Positions 13,987-22,064 of a stretch of DNA of 36,100 nucleotides are shown here, in pieces. Position numbers and translations under genes: made by a program. Numbering within the stretch: the first letter of the stretch is position 1; the number at the start of each line of letters is the position of its first letter. Under the pieces are notes generated by a model, which searched no databases, was not told where the DNA came from, and was given only the letters and a program-made list of their open reading frames with translations. The DNA comes from Fibrobacter sp. (lineage in GTDB: Bacteria > Fibrobacterota > Fibrobacteria > Fibrobacterales > Fibrobacteraceae): contig NZ_JAFWOM010000151.1 of assembly GCF_017545445.1 (NCBI RefSeq), forward strand, positions 1 to 36,100, read 5' to 3'.

Positions 13987-15528
13987 CTATCGCAAATCGT
14001 CGAGGTTGATTCCGTACATCTTAACGTTGTCAATCCACAAATCGGTACCATTATAGACGAATATGGTGAAACGCGTTATTTTGTTGCGGGTCACGTCCCA
14101 ACCGTGGTAGCTTTTGCCATCGGCGTTTGTAAAGTCTTTGGGCGTGACTGCAACGCGTGTCCATTTTTCGCCTGCACTTCCTTTATACGAAGTCTTGTAG
14201 TTCGTGTCGGATTCGACAATCGTTTCGAGAATGATTTCGTAATCGCCGTTACCCTTGAGCCAAACTTCAACGGAATCGAGCCTGCTCAAGTCGTGCGTGT
14301 GTTCAGCAATACGTGTTCCGATGACGACATAGCGTCCAAGCTTGTTTGCCTGGTATTGCACGTGAAGGACATTTTTCCCGAAGATGGAACTATCCGCTTT
14401 TTCGATGCCGTTCGTTGGTTTAGCTTCAAGGTTGTTTTTGACAGTCGCACTGTCGTGCGGCTGGATGTACCAATCGAACTTGTTGTTTAGTGGTGCCGGG
14501 AGAGCATTGAACTTGGTGCCGCTTTCGAAGTTCAATATTTCGACGCTGTTGATGGCTGCCACAAGCGAATCGCTCAAGCCTTTCCAGACGTTCACGTCCT
14601 TGAGTTTAGCGGCCTTCTTGTCGCCCCAGGTGAGCAGCCACGGCCTTACAGTGTCCGCAGCGCTTTCGACGCGGATGTTGAGTACCGCACTGTTGAGCGT
14701 CGTGTCCCAACCGTCAATTTCGAACGGGATGAGTTCGCCACTGCCGTCGTAGAGTCGGATGTCGCTTCCGTCTTTTGCCGCTTTATCGAAGTCGAAATTC
14801 GTCGTGTCCAATCGCATGATGAAAACTGTCGGGAAGCTGAGCGGACGCATCCAATCAGAAACCAATTCCGAAGGCATAAAGCGGATGGAATTTTTCGGGA
14901 ATACTTTGTTCGGATTTTCGATCAGCCCAAGGTCGATGGTGTCGTTTGCGGACACGTTGAAAGATGTCTGCCCGATAGAGGATTGTTCTTCTGCATCCCA
15001 AGCGCTTACGGTCAATCTTCCGCACGGAGCTTTCCGGATGACGAACTGTCCCAGCGAGTCCGTCTTGACGATTTCGTTGGTGCCCTGGACGGCGACCCAC
15101 GCGTAATCGGCACTGTCCGGCAAATCGACGAGTCCCTTGACCATGCCCATCGCTTCGAGCGATGTACTGTCAAGAGTGTATTCGTGATTGAGGTTGTTGA
15201 GCGTGTATTGCAGGACGATGGAGGACTTGCCTTTTGTAAAGTTGATGGTGTAAGAGCCGTCTTGATGGTTGTCGATGTGGACCCAGCCGTTTGTGTCCGT
15301 GGTGCCTTCGTAAGTGTATTTTACGTTGCTTGTTTCAGCGGTGTCGGCGACGTACCAAGAGGGGAGCACTTCGTAACGCACGTTGGCTGCGGGCGCCCCG
15401 TCATCAAAAACTCGAATGGCGATGGCGTTTTCGATTTCCGTTGTATTCCCTGCCGAATCGTTGCCTGTTCCGCAAGCAGCGATAAGTCCAAAAGTGGTCA
15501 GATAAAGAAACTTGTTAAAATTCTTCAT
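13987..15528 (-). CDS. Lipoprotein with DUF2341-like and C-terminal carbohydrate-binding-like domains
   Basis: The product has 513 residues. A lipoprotein signal peptide ends at Cys19 (GLIAAC), followed by a Ser/Thr/Asn linker. Residues about 35-215 look like carboxypeptidase-regulatory/Ig-like repeats (DTNGWVHIDN, DSLGQFVIRKAPCGRL). About 225-310 (LDTTNFDFDKAAKDGSDIRL, then PFEIDGWD) match the DUF2341 pattern. About 330-510 form a beta-sandwich-like region ending LWIDNVKMYGI, as in CBM11/galactose-binding folds. A role in binding plant polysaccharide at the cell surface is plausible for a Fibrobacter but is inference. It directly follows the TIGR02147 gene with no gap, so the two are cotranscribed. 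Confidence 0.75.
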   Translation of the reverse strand: MKNFNKFLYLTTFGLIAACGTGNDSAGNTTEIENAIAIRVFDDGAPAANVRYEVLPSWYVADTAETSNVKYTYEGTTDTNGWVHIDNHQDGSYTINFTKGKSSIVLQYTLNNLNHEYTLDSTSLEAMGMVKGLVDLPDSADYAWVAVQGTNEIVKTDSLGQFVIRKAPCGRLTVSAWDAEEQSSIGQTSFNVSANDTIDLGLIENPNKVFPKNSIRFMPSELVSDWMRPLSFPTVFIMRLDTTNFDFDKAAKDGSDIRLYDGSGELIPFEIDGWDTTLNSAVLNIRVESAADTVRPWLLTWGDKKAAKLKDVNVWKGLSDSLVAAINSVEILNFESGTKFNALPAPLNNKFDWYIQPHDSATVKNNLEAKPTNGIEKADSSIFGKNVLHVQYQANKLGRYVVIGTRIAEHTHDLSRLDSVEVWLKGNGDYEIILETIVESDTNYKTSYKGSAGEKWTRVAVTPKDFTNADGKSYHGWDVTRNKITRFTIFVYNGTDLWIDNVKMYGINLDDLR

Positions 15529-16359
15529 TTATTTATCCTTCTTCTTATTGAGGGCGACGGGGAATAAAGCTAGGTTCAGCTGCATCACTCGATCGGGTAC
15601 GAAACATTTATCGACTCGAATCTGGATTTCTTTGCGGAATTCCTTGAGCATGTTCTTGATGTCTTCGAACCCCTTTGCGTCAACGGCCATCGTGACTGTT
15701 GAAATATCGCGGTTCTCCGGCGGAATCTCGCTTAGCGAGCGGATGCCGAACTGCATGACTTTTGAATGGAAACTGCGAATCGCTTCTGCTTTCTCTGCAC
15801 CTTGGACCGTGATGTGCGGGTCGGCGAGGCGTACCTTGGTATTGTTGTTGATGGGCTGGATAAAACCGAGCGATTTTAAAATTTCGATGCTCTCTTGGGC
15901 TTGTTCTTCGGTAATGGGAGGAATCACGCTGTTTGCAATTTCCGGGATATCGACATTGCCGTGCTTGACTTCGATGAGCGCACGGACGACGATGGTCCAC
16001 CACGCGCTGAGGTACTTGAGTTCGTTGTCCTTGAGCAAATGGCGTTTGACATCGCGGAGCTGGAATGCCTTTTGCAAAATTTCCGCTTTTGTCTTTTCGG
16101 ACTTCGTTCGCGATGCGACTATCAGCAAATCGAAATAAGCGGCGCCACGTCCGTCGAGCCCGAGCATTTTTTTCGCGGCGGGAACGGCGTGAACCGGAAG
16201 GTTGCGCTTTTTCTGGACAATATAATACGCATGGCTTGAATCCAAGCCAAGTGTTTTGCCGAGAGTGCTAAAGGAATACAAGGAGTTGTGTTTTTTGTGC
16301 TCCAAGTAATAGTCCTTGATCATGTCTCGATAGTCGTCGTAATCAAAGATTTCTGCCAT
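15529..16359 (-). CDS. TIGR02147/DUF4423 family protein
   Basis: The product has 276 residues. The sequence from FDYDDYRDMIKDYYLEHKK through FSTLGKTLGLDSSHAYYIVQ to the ISTVTMAVDAKGFEDIKNML segment matches the Fibrobacter paralogous family TIGR02147 as I remember it. The N-terminal third (about 25-60) looks like a helix-turn-helix, so members are thought to be regulators, but this has not been shown as far as I know. The start at 16359 is chosen over the ATG at 16374 because GGAAGG then lies at ribosome-site distance. Its stop abuts the start of the DUF2341 lipoprotein gene, so the pair is one operon and the protein may control its partner. Confidence 0.88.
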   Translation of the reverse strand: MAEIFDYDDYRDMIKDYYLEHKKHNSLYSFSTLGKTLGLDSSHAYYIVQKKRNLPVHAVPAAKKMLGLDGRGAAYFDLLIVASRTKSEKTKAEILQKAFQLRDVKRHLLKDNELKYLSAWWTIVVRALIEVKHGNVDIPEIANSVIPPITEEQAQESIEILKSLGFIQPINNNTKVRLADPHITVQGAEKAEAIRSFHSKVMQFGIRSLSEIPPENRDISTVTMAVDAKGFEDIKNMLKEFRKEIQIRVDKCFVPDRVMQLNLALFPVALNKKKDK

Positions 16360-16391
16360 AACCAAACCTTCCATAATAAATATACTTTATT

Positions 16392-16420
16392 ATTTTAAAG
16401 AGGATGTACTGAGTTTGCAA
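16392..16420 (-). promoter_or_regulatory. Promoter of the TIGR02147-lipoprotein operon
   Basis: On the minus strand TTGCAA (16415-16420) and TAAAAT (16392-16397) are separated by exactly 17 bases. The start of transcription would be near 16385, about 26 bases before the ATG at 16359. Confidence 0.5.
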
Positions 16421-16520
16421 AACTTAGTCTTAGAACTCAGAAACGTGAGGTTTAGAGGTTGGTTGTGAACTTTGAATTCGTTACGCAAAGAGTCGAAAAC
16501 CGTAAATCATGAGGATTTGT

Positions 16521-16552
16521 CACCCCGCACATGTTGCGGGGACGGCTTTTTG
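16521..16552. repeat. GC-rich palindrome in the divergent gap before 16594
   Basis: CCCCGCA and TGCGGGG pair around CATGT, preceded by GTCA and followed by CGGCTTTTTG. The same GTCACCCCG...CGGGG framework occurs at about 1535-1558 and 35452-35497, so it is probably a dispersed REP-like unit that can also work as a terminator. Confidence 0.55.
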
Positions 16553-16593
16553 ATTAATATATTTGTATAGAAAATATTTAATGGATTTATCTT

Positions 16594-17580
16594 GTGAAAA
16601 AATTAATTCTATTGCTCGCTATTGTTTCTGTGAACATCTTTTTTATCGCAGAAAAGAAACAACGTGCTGCACTCGAACGTCATGAAAACATGATTGCCGA
16701 GACCAACGCGTGCCTCAATGCGGGGGATTGGAAGTGTGTTGAGAAAAATGTCCGCGAACTTTTGAAAGAAAGCCCGAATGATACGAATTTGCAGTTGCAC
16801 CTTGCAGGTGTTCTTTTTGAACAAGAACGTTATATGGAATGTGTGCAGTATATTGAATCGCTAAATTTCAGAAACAGCGATTTGAATTATCTTGTCGAAA
16901 AGTCCATTTTACTTGAACGGGAAATGGAAAATTTGGGTGTAGAAAAATCCATGCATTTTCGTCTGGAATTTGATGGAACTCCGACAAAGAAAGATGTGAT
17001 GGAGGCTCTTGCTGTTTTGGAAGTCGCTTATGATTCGTTAAGTATTTTGTTTGGTTTCATGCCTGAAAATAAGATATGTGTTGTTCTTTATGAGGAAAAA
17101 GAATATCAAGGCGTAGGGCCGCGTCCTGATTGGGTGGGGGCGATTTTTGATGGAAAACTTCGCATCCCGGTGAATCTGATGGAATATCGTGAAGTTTACC
17201 GTCCAGTGCTTTTCCATGAATTGACGCATGCGTTTGTACGTTCTATGACTCGTGCAGAGTTGCCGTTTTGGCTGAACGAGGGTATTGCTCAAGTGATTGA
17301 CGGATTGCGTAAAGGCAGGGAACGCCCTGAAGGGGCTGCTCCGAACCTTAAAACGCTGACGGAACAGTTTGTACAACATTCCAGTACGGAATTGGCGATA
17401 AAACTTTATTGGTATTCAATGAAAATGGTCGAGGAGCTTTTAAGGATTGGCGGTGGCGGTACTGATTTTTTCCGCAAGTTTACCCAGTGTATGCAAGATG
17501 TTCATCGGCTTGGATTTGATAAAGCGTTGCAGACTCATTTTGGGGTGACTGCTGAAGAACTGCTGGAGTCGGTGAAATGA
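16594..17580 (+). CDS. Membrane-anchored TPR protein with gluzincin (MA-type) peptidase domain
   Basis: The product has 328 residues. The N-terminal hydrophobic segment (KKLILLLAIVSVNIFFIA) is a signal anchor or signal peptide. Residues about 30-110 look like TPR helices (ACLNAGDWKCVEKNVRELLK). The rest is a zinc peptidase domain of the Peptidase_MA type: HELTH at 208-212 and a third-ligand candidate Glu229 in PFWLNEGIAQ. Start: GTG at 16594, because the nearby ATG at 16581 is in another frame. The stop overlaps the asparaginase start (ATGA). Substrate unknown; it should act outside the cytoplasm. The HExxH plus downstream NEG arrangement makes the peptidase call fairly safe. Confidence 0.8.
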   Translation: MKKLILLLAIVSVNIFFIAEKKQRAALERHENMIAETNACLNAGDWKCVEKNVRELLKESPNDTNLQLHLAGVLFEQERYMECVQYIESLNFRNSDLNYLVEKSILLEREMENLGVEKSMHFRLEFDGTPTKKDVMEALAVLEVAYDSLSILFGFMPENKICVVLYEEKEYQGVGPRPDWVGAIFDGKLRIPVNLMEYREVYRPVLFHELTHAFVRSMTRAELPFWLNEGIAQVIDGLRKGRERPEGAAPNLKTLTEQFVQHSSTELAIKLYWYSMKMVEELLRIGGGGTDFFRKFTQCMQDVHRLGFDKALQTHFGVTAEELLESVK

Positions 17581-18806
17581 GTGATGGCGTGATGAAAAAA
17601 ATTGTGATTTTGGCAACGGGCGGGACTATCGCCGGTGCTGGAGTACAAGGTAAAGATATTGGCTACAAGTCGGGATCTATCGAGGCTCAAACGCTGATTG
17701 ACGCGATTCCTGAATTGAAGGATGTCGCGAATATTTTCGTGGAGCAAGTCTGCAATATCAATTCGGATGATATTACTTCTGAAATTTGGATTTCGCTTGC
17801 GCGGAGAATTAGGGAATTGGCTCTAGATGGGCTTGGATCGTCGCATGAGCGCGTTGACGGCTTTGTGGTGATGCACGGAACAGATACGATGGAAGAAACG
17901 GCGTTTTTCTTGAGTCTTACGCTTGGTGCTGTGGAAAATGTCGAGGGGCAAACCATCGTGAAGCCGGTGGTGCTGACGGGCTCGATGCGGCCAGCAACGG
18001 CGGCAGAACCGGATGGTCCTGCGAATTTGCTTTTTGCCGTGAAAAGTGCTGTTAGTTTGTGTAATCGTAGAATACAAGAGTCGCCGAATTCAACGCTGTC
18101 GAGCTTGTCTGAATGTCACCCTGAAATGTCATCCCGGACTCCGTTCCGGGAGCGGTTGGCTCAATTTGCAAAAGGCATGCCCGTGTTTGTCGCATTTGCA
18201 GGTAAACTTATGGATGCACGCACGGTGCAAAAAATTCATGCAAACGAACTAGATGCCTTCGCCGAAGTGGACGCTGCATCCCCGGCGTTGCCAAACCCGC
18301 TTGAAAGTCACTCCGCATTGTCATCCCTGTTGCAAAGTCAGCTTGCGTTGTCATCCCGGACTCCGTTCCGGGATCTGCTTCTTGAACCAACATTCGACAT
18401 TTCATCCCTGCGTTCCCTCCCGAAAGTTTCGGTGCTTTACTTCAATGCCGATGCCGATGCGGAAATGGTCCGCTTTGCCGCAGAACGTTCGGCAGGGCTT
18501 GTCATTGCGGGTGCCGGTGCCGGTGAGTTTTCGCAGTCATGGGCGGCTGCGATTGCAGGAGTTATTGCCGAAGCGAAAGTCCCCGTGGTCGTCTCCACCC
18601 GAATCAATCGCGGTTGCATTGTTCCTGAACAACTGCTTGTGCCGGGTACGATTGCGGCCTACAGCTTGCCGCCCGCGAAAGCGGCGGTTCTTTTGCGGCT
18701 GTCTTTGACCGTTACGAATGACCCTGTGGCCATCCAAAAAATGTTTGAAACTTTGCATACGTCGTCATCCTCGAAATCTGTCCCCCTGGAGAGCGAAGCT
18801 CGATAG
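17577..18806 (+). CDS. L-asparaginase with repeat-derived inserts
   Basis: The product has 409 residues against about 330 for the family. It hydrolyses asparagine to aspartate and ammonia; no signal peptide is seen, so it is probably cytoplasmic. Motifs: ATGGTIAGAG with the nucleophile Thr, VMHGTDTMEETAFFLSL with the second catalytic Thr-Asp, and VVLTGSMRPATAAEPDGPAN. Two regions without family counterpart interrupt the fold: about residues 170-195 and 230-275. Each includes SSRTPFR, encoded by an identical 25-base palindrome at 18127-18151 and 18349-18373. The last ~16 residues after KMFETLH are also encoded by REP-like DNA. The frame stays intact, so the enzyme may still work if the inserts lie in surface loops. 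Start 17577 has GGAG upstream and overlaps the previous stop. Confidence 0.88.
   Translation: MSDGVMKKIVILATGGTIAGAGVQGKDIGYKSGSIEAQTLIDAIPELKDVANIFVEQVCNINSDDITSEIWISLARRIRELALDGLGSSHERVDGFVVMHGTDTMEETAFFLSLTLGAVENVEGQTIVKPVVLTGSMRPATAAEPDGPANLLFAVKSAVSLCNRRIQESPNSTLSSLSECHPEMSSRTPFRERLAQFAKGMPVFVAFAGKLMDARTVQKIHANELDAFAEVDAASPALPNPLESHSALSSLLQSQLALSSRTPFRDLLLEPTFDISSLRSLPKVSVLYFNADADAEMVRFAAERSAGLVIAGAGAGEFSQSWAAAIAGVIAEAKVPVVVSTRINRGCIVPEQLLVPGTIAAYSLPPAKAAVLLRLSLTVTNDPVAIQKMFETLHTSSSSKSVPLESEAR
18127..18151 (+). repeat. In-gene REP-like palindrome, copy 1
   Basis: Twenty-five bases starting TGTCATCCCGGACTCC, with CCCGGA and TCCGGG forming a stem. Identical to 18349-18373 and in the same reading frame of the asparaginase gene, giving SSRTPFR in both. 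Confidence 0.85.
18349..18373 (+). repeat. In-gene REP-like palindrome, copy 2
   Basis: Exact second copy of 18127-18151, read in the same frame. It is preceded by two more degenerate TTGTCATCC strings (near 18319 and 18349), so this insert appears to be composite. Confidence 0.85.
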
Positions 18807-18834
18807 GGTCCATTATTTTTTTAACGAGTGAAAA

Positions 18835-19272
18835 ATGAAATTTCTCATCCAGCGAGTCGTAAAGGCTCAAGTCGATATTGAAGGTCAAACCGTCGGAAAA
18901 ATTGACGGCAAGGGATTCCTTGTGCTGATAGGCGTAGGCGAGGGCGATACCCGTGAAATCGCGGACCGCTTTATCAAGAAAATGCTTGCACTTCGCATTT
19001 TTGCCGACGAAAACGGAAAGACAAACCTCTCCATCAAAGATGTGGGGGGCTCGCTTTTGCTTGTTTCGCAGTTTACGCTTTACGCCAATTGCAATAAGGG
19101 AAACCGTCCGACGTTCAACGGTGCCGGCAATCCGACGCTTGCTAATGAACTTTACGAGTATATCATCGAACAGTGCAAAAAAGAAGTCGCTGTTGTCGAA
19201 ACCGGAAAATTTGGCGCGGACATGCAGGTGAGCCTTGTCAACGACGGCCCATTTACTATAATGCTTGATTGA
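18835..19272 (+). CDS. dtd: D-aminoacyl-tRNA deacylase
   Basis: The product has 145 residues, the normal size. It cleaves D-amino acids, and also mischarged glycine, from tRNA and so protects translation. Landmarks: the N-terminus MKFLIQRVVKAQVDIEG, the active-site segment LLLVSQFTLYANCNKGNRP with SQFTL, and the C-terminal NDGPFTIML, which holds the cross-subunit Gly-Pro motif. It works as a cytoplasmic homodimer. It starts 28 bases after the asparaginase stop; the intervening DNA includes the end of a REP-like string and a T run. The ribosome site is weak (GAGTG). Confidence 0.95.
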   Translation: MKFLIQRVVKAQVDIEGQTVGKIDGKGFLVLIGVGEGDTREIADRFIKKMLALRIFADENGKTNLSIKDVGGSLLLVSQFTLYANCNKGNRPTFNGAGNPTLANELYEYIIEQCKKEVAVVETGKFGADMQVSLVNDGPFTIMLD

Positions 19273-19318
19273 GGCCTTGTACGTCATTCTGACGCCGAAG
19301 GCGGAAGACTACTCAGAA

Positions 19319-19358
19319 GGCGAGTATTGCAAAAATGAGTGAACTCATTTGATTTGGA
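19319..19358 (+). repeat. Hairpin repeat, copy E, in the leader of the next gene
   Basis: AAATGAG (19333-19339) and CTCATTT (19344-19350) pair perfectly, here around TGAA in place of CTTG. The left flank GGCGAGTATTGC matches the family. It ends just before the GGAGG ribosome site (19356-19360) of the lipoprotein gene, so in RNA it could influence initiation. Confidence 0.45.
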
Positions 19359-19365
19359 GGATTTT

Positions 19366-20196
19366 ATGAAAGTTTTGCAATTTATGTTGTTGTGCGTTTC
19401 GACGCTATTCATTGCATGTGCCGGTTCGCGAGATGCCTCTTCGGAAAGCGGATCCGACATGAAGGACGCTCCTTGCACGGAATGCGGCACTCAGGGCGAA
19501 ATCGAACTGAAAATTACCAATGAAAAGTTCTACCGCGAATGGAATCCGGCTGCGTTTAGCCGCATTGATTCTAATGCGGTTGTGGGCGTTTTTCCGGCAA
19601 TCCAAGTGACCGCGAACCGCCCCGAAGATTGCAAAATGTGTCACAGCTTTAGTGCGGATGCCCTAGATTTTGACCTCGCACGCGTCGAAGATTCCCTGTT
19701 CGTTCAAGCGTTCCCGAAAATGACGCGGGAACTCATGCTTCCTGGAATGCGTGTCCCGGAAACGGATTCTGCGTTTATAGATACTTTGTCCTCGGCACTT
19801 CTCAAAATGAAGTTCGTCGAAGGCAAAAAACTGGATGACGTGACCCCGTGGGAAGAACGCGATGGAGTCGAACAAACTCTTGTACGTGAATTGCCTTTTG
19901 AACTCAAGGACTTGCTGAACCAAATTGCAAGCCGCTATGGCCTCCGCTATTTGACCATCCCACTCCTCATGAACGTGACGATGAATCCGGACTTGGGCAA
20001 AAAAGGCGGTTTCGATTGGCAAATCCTCTGGAGCATGTGGGATGCCCGCTATGGTGAACTCGTCTGCCTTGCGTATTCAAAATTCACCGCAGCCACAACA
20101 ACGCGTGTCGCTCCCGAAAAAGAATGGGCGACTCCGTTTGCATCAAGGCTTTGGCGAATGTTCTCCGTCGATGTAGCGCATTTCGAGAATCATTGA
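19366..20196 (+). CDS. Lipoprotein of unknown function with a CxxCH motif
   Basis: The product has 276 residues. The signal peptide ends at Cys18 (STLFIAC), so it is a lipoprotein. Cys37 and Cys40 (CTEC) and Cys89-Lys-Met-Cys92-His93 (CKMCH) give two CxxC pairs; the second has the form of a heme c attachment site, but there is no other cytochrome feature. The C-terminal half (SRYGLRYLTIPLLMNVTM, WQILWSMWDARYGELV) looks like a compact alpha/beta domain of a kind often seen in periplasmic lipoproteins of unknown role. The start at 19366 is fixed by the strong GGAGG six bases upstream. It is followed by heptad element H4. Confidence 0.75.
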   Translation: MKVLQFMLLCVSTLFIACAGSRDASSESGSDMKDAPCTECGTQGEIELKITNEKFYREWNPAAFSRIDSNAVVGVFPAIQVTANRPEDCKMCHSFSADALDFDLARVEDSLFVQAFPKMTRELMLPGMRVPETDSAFIDTLSSALLKMKFVEGKKLDDVTPWEERDGVEQTLVRELPFELKDLLNQIASRYGLRYLTIPLLMNVTMNPDLGKKGGFDWQILWSMWDARYGELVCLAYSKFTAATTTRVAPEKEWATPFASRLWRMFSVDVAHFENH

Positions 20197-20197
20197 T

Positions 20198-20299
20198 TTA
20201 GTTATTGGTTTCTAGTCATTAGTTATTAGATTAAATTTAGGCGCCTTCGGTGCGATTATAAAGAACTAATGACTATTGACCATTGACTAATTACTAACT
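20198..20299. repeat. Heptad element H4, inverted pair between lipoprotein gene and psd
   Basis: The left arm (20198-20232) has five units TTAGTTA, TTGGTTT, CTAGTCA, TTAGTTA, TTAGATT; the right arm (20265-20299) has ACTAATG, ACTATTG, ACCATTG, ACTAATT, ACTAACT. Twelve bases of the arms (20213-20224 and 20264-20275) are exact reverse complements. The centre (20240-20262) contains GGCGCCTTCGGTGCGATTAT and resembles the centre of element H5. It fills the gap between two genes almost completely. Confidence 0.8.
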
Positions 20300-20307
20300 T
20301 TAAAAAC

Positions 20308-21162
20308 ATGAACACTCCTTTCTACGTTTTTATGAAGCTTTTGCCGAAGAACGCCGCGAGCCGCCTCTTCGGTGCGTTTACGCGTTTGCGTATCCCGTTT
20401 TTGAGCAAAATTGCTCGTAACGCTTTTGCTAGCTATTACAAGCTGGACATGGCCGAGGCGGAGTATCCGCTAAGCCATTACAAGAATATAGGTGAACTTT
20501 TTATCCGCAGGCTCAAGCCGGGCATGCGTCCTGTGGCTGATGCCGAAATCGTGAGTCCTGTCGATGGCGTGCTTTCGCAGACGGGTACGTTCGATGGCGA
20601 CGAGCAGAATTTGATCCAGGCGAAGGGCAAAACCTATACGCTCAAGAGCCTTTTGCGCAGTGAAGAACTTGCCGAACGTTTCAAGGGAGGTGCTTTTGCG
20701 ACAATTTATTTGGCTCCGTTCAATTATCACCGCATCCACAGCCCTGTCAAGGGCGACCTTGTGCTTTCGAGCTATTGCCCGGGAACGCTTTGGCCTGTGA
20801 ATGTCGGTAGCGTCGAACGCGTCGAAGGTCTCTTCTGCATCAACGAGCGCTTGACGAGCCAAATCCGTTTGGCCGATGGTTCCGAAGTGCTTGTTGTAAA
20901 GGTTGGCGCGACAAACGTCGGACGCATTGGTGTTGTTTATAGCGATACGCTTTTGACGAATGCGGGAAAGCTTCCGCGTGATAACAAGCGCATGGATTGG
21001 ATTCCGAATCAGCAGTTCTCGTTTGAAAAAGGCGGTGAACTGGGGCGATTCGAAATGGGCAGCACGGTGATTCTCGTGGTCGATAAAAAGATTCGCGAAC
21101 GTCATCCGGACTTGTTCAAGTCTCGCGTTGGACAGGCGGTGAAGGTGGGCGAGGCTCTTTAA
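20308..21162 (+). CDS. psd: Phosphatidylserine decarboxylase proenzyme
   Basis: The product has 284 residues. It makes phosphatidylethanolamine from phosphatidylserine at the inner membrane. The proenzyme cuts itself between Gly251 and Ser252 in FEMGSTVIL; Ser252 becomes the pyruvoyl group of the small alpha chain. Other family landmarks: ELFIRRLKPGMRPV, SPVDGVLSQTG with the Asp of the self-cleavage triad, YHRIHSPVKG with the His, and KVGATNVGRIGVVY. The motif is MGST where LGST is commonest, a conservative change. No phosphatidylserine synthase gene is adjacent. The ATG directly follows heptad element H4 and lacks a clear ribosome site. Confidence 0.95.
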   Translation: MNTPFYVFMKLLPKNAASRLFGAFTRLRIPFLSKIARNAFASYYKLDMAEAEYPLSHYKNIGELFIRRLKPGMRPVADAEIVSPVDGVLSQTGTFDGDEQNLIQAKGKTYTLKSLLRSEELAERFKGGAFATIYLAPFNYHRIHSPVKGDLVLSSYCPGTLWPVNVGSVERVEGLFCINERLTSQIRLADGSEVLVVKVGATNVGRIGVVYSDTLLTNAGKLPRDNKRMDWIPNQQFSFEKGGELGRFEMGSTVILVVDKKIRERHPDLFKSRVGQAVKVGEAL

Positions 21163-21198
21163 CGGGCTTCGTGCTTTGCTTGTTTGCGGTTAGTCGCG

Positions 21199-22035
21199 AT
21201 GGTTTCTGTAAAACGGTTCATTCACGACGAGCCTTTGCTTTTCAAGGCTTCGAAAGCCTTTGTGGCTTTGCTATTCCGGTGTGCAGATCCGGTTGTTTAT
21301 GTTGCAGGCAAACTGCCGGAAAAAAATGAACAAATTGCATGGACTTTGTTAGGAAGTGCACTTTTCCAGGACCGTACATATCCTGATATTTTGCGGTTGC
21401 TTTGGGCTTTGCATGAAACGTTCCCAGGCGATAAACTTTGGTCTTTGCCTGTGCCTAAGGCTGCTGAAATAGAAGACGTTGTTGAACAGACTTTCAACAG
21501 TCGTAACTGGACAGCCTTTGAACATGTTGCTGGAATTTTTTGGAGTGTAGGGCTTTTTGTCCGGCGTCATCCTGATTTGGTGGCGTGGGTACGCGAGCGG
21601 ACTCCCGAAGAATTGTGGAATGATTTGGGCGAGATTTATTTCATGGGGCGTTCGAATCCGCGTCCGAAGGCCTGTGCTGCGATTTACCGTTTGATTGCCC
21701 CCTCTCCGCTGGGCTTGGGCCTAGAGTGCTGTGGCAATTCAAAAAACGGTTTTAAAATGCCGCCTCTACCGCTTACGATGGGGGCTCGTCGTTTCTTGGC
21801 GATGCTTGGGCCTGCGAACGATGGCTCTTTTTCGCAACTGGAACCGCAAAAAAAACAGAAACTGGCAAACGAATATTTTAAGGCTCTAGCTCCAGAAAAT
21901 CCGTATTTTGCAGCCCATTCATTGCAGTTTTTTCTTGAAAATGGAACGAATGGCTTTATTTGTCGTGAACTGACTGCGAATTGTGCCCACTGTCCCCTCT
22001 ATGAGCATTGCAAATATGCTGTAGCTCACAATTGA
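21199..22035 (+). CDS. Unknown protein with an endonuclease III-type [4Fe-4S] loop
   Basis: The product has 278 residues. Its C-terminus has Cys255-x6-Cys262-x2-Cys265-x5-Cys271 (CRELTANCAHCPLYEHC), exactly the spacing of the iron-sulfur loop in HhH-GPD DNA glycosylases such as endonuclease III and MutY. The body is helical (ILRLLWALHETFPGDKLW, IAWTLLGSALFQDRTYPDIL), but I do not see the hairpin motif LPGVGxxTA or the usual catalytic Lys/Asp context. It may be a divergent glycosylase-like or DNA-binding protein that kept the cluster. The ATG at 21199 is preferred to an in-frame TTG at 21184. It is 36 bases downstream of psd and probably cotranscribed. Confidence 0.7.
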   Translation: MVSVKRFIHDEPLLFKASKAFVALLFRCADPVVYVAGKLPEKNEQIAWTLLGSALFQDRTYPDILRLLWALHETFPGDKLWSLPVPKAAEIEDVVEQTFNSRNWTAFEHVAGIFWSVGLFVRRHPDLVAWVRERTPEELWNDLGEIYFMGRSNPRPKACAAIYRLIAPSPLGLGLECCGNSKNGFKMPPLPLTMGARRFLAMLGPANDGSFSQLEPQKKQKLANEYFKALAPENPYFAAHSLQFFLENGTNGFICRELTANCAHCPLYEHCKYAVAHN

Positions 22036-22064
22036 AACTCGGATGTATGCTAAATTTTATTCGT

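Noticed and set aside
17577..18806. Asparaginase as a pseudogene
   Set aside because: Despite repeat inserts there is no frameshift or stop and all catalytic motifs are intact, so it is kept as a CDS.
19366..20196. c-type cytochrome
   Set aside because: CKMCH fits the heme motif, but there is only one, no distal Met/His pattern and no neighbouring respiratory or cytochrome-maturation genes; noted as a lipoprotein only.
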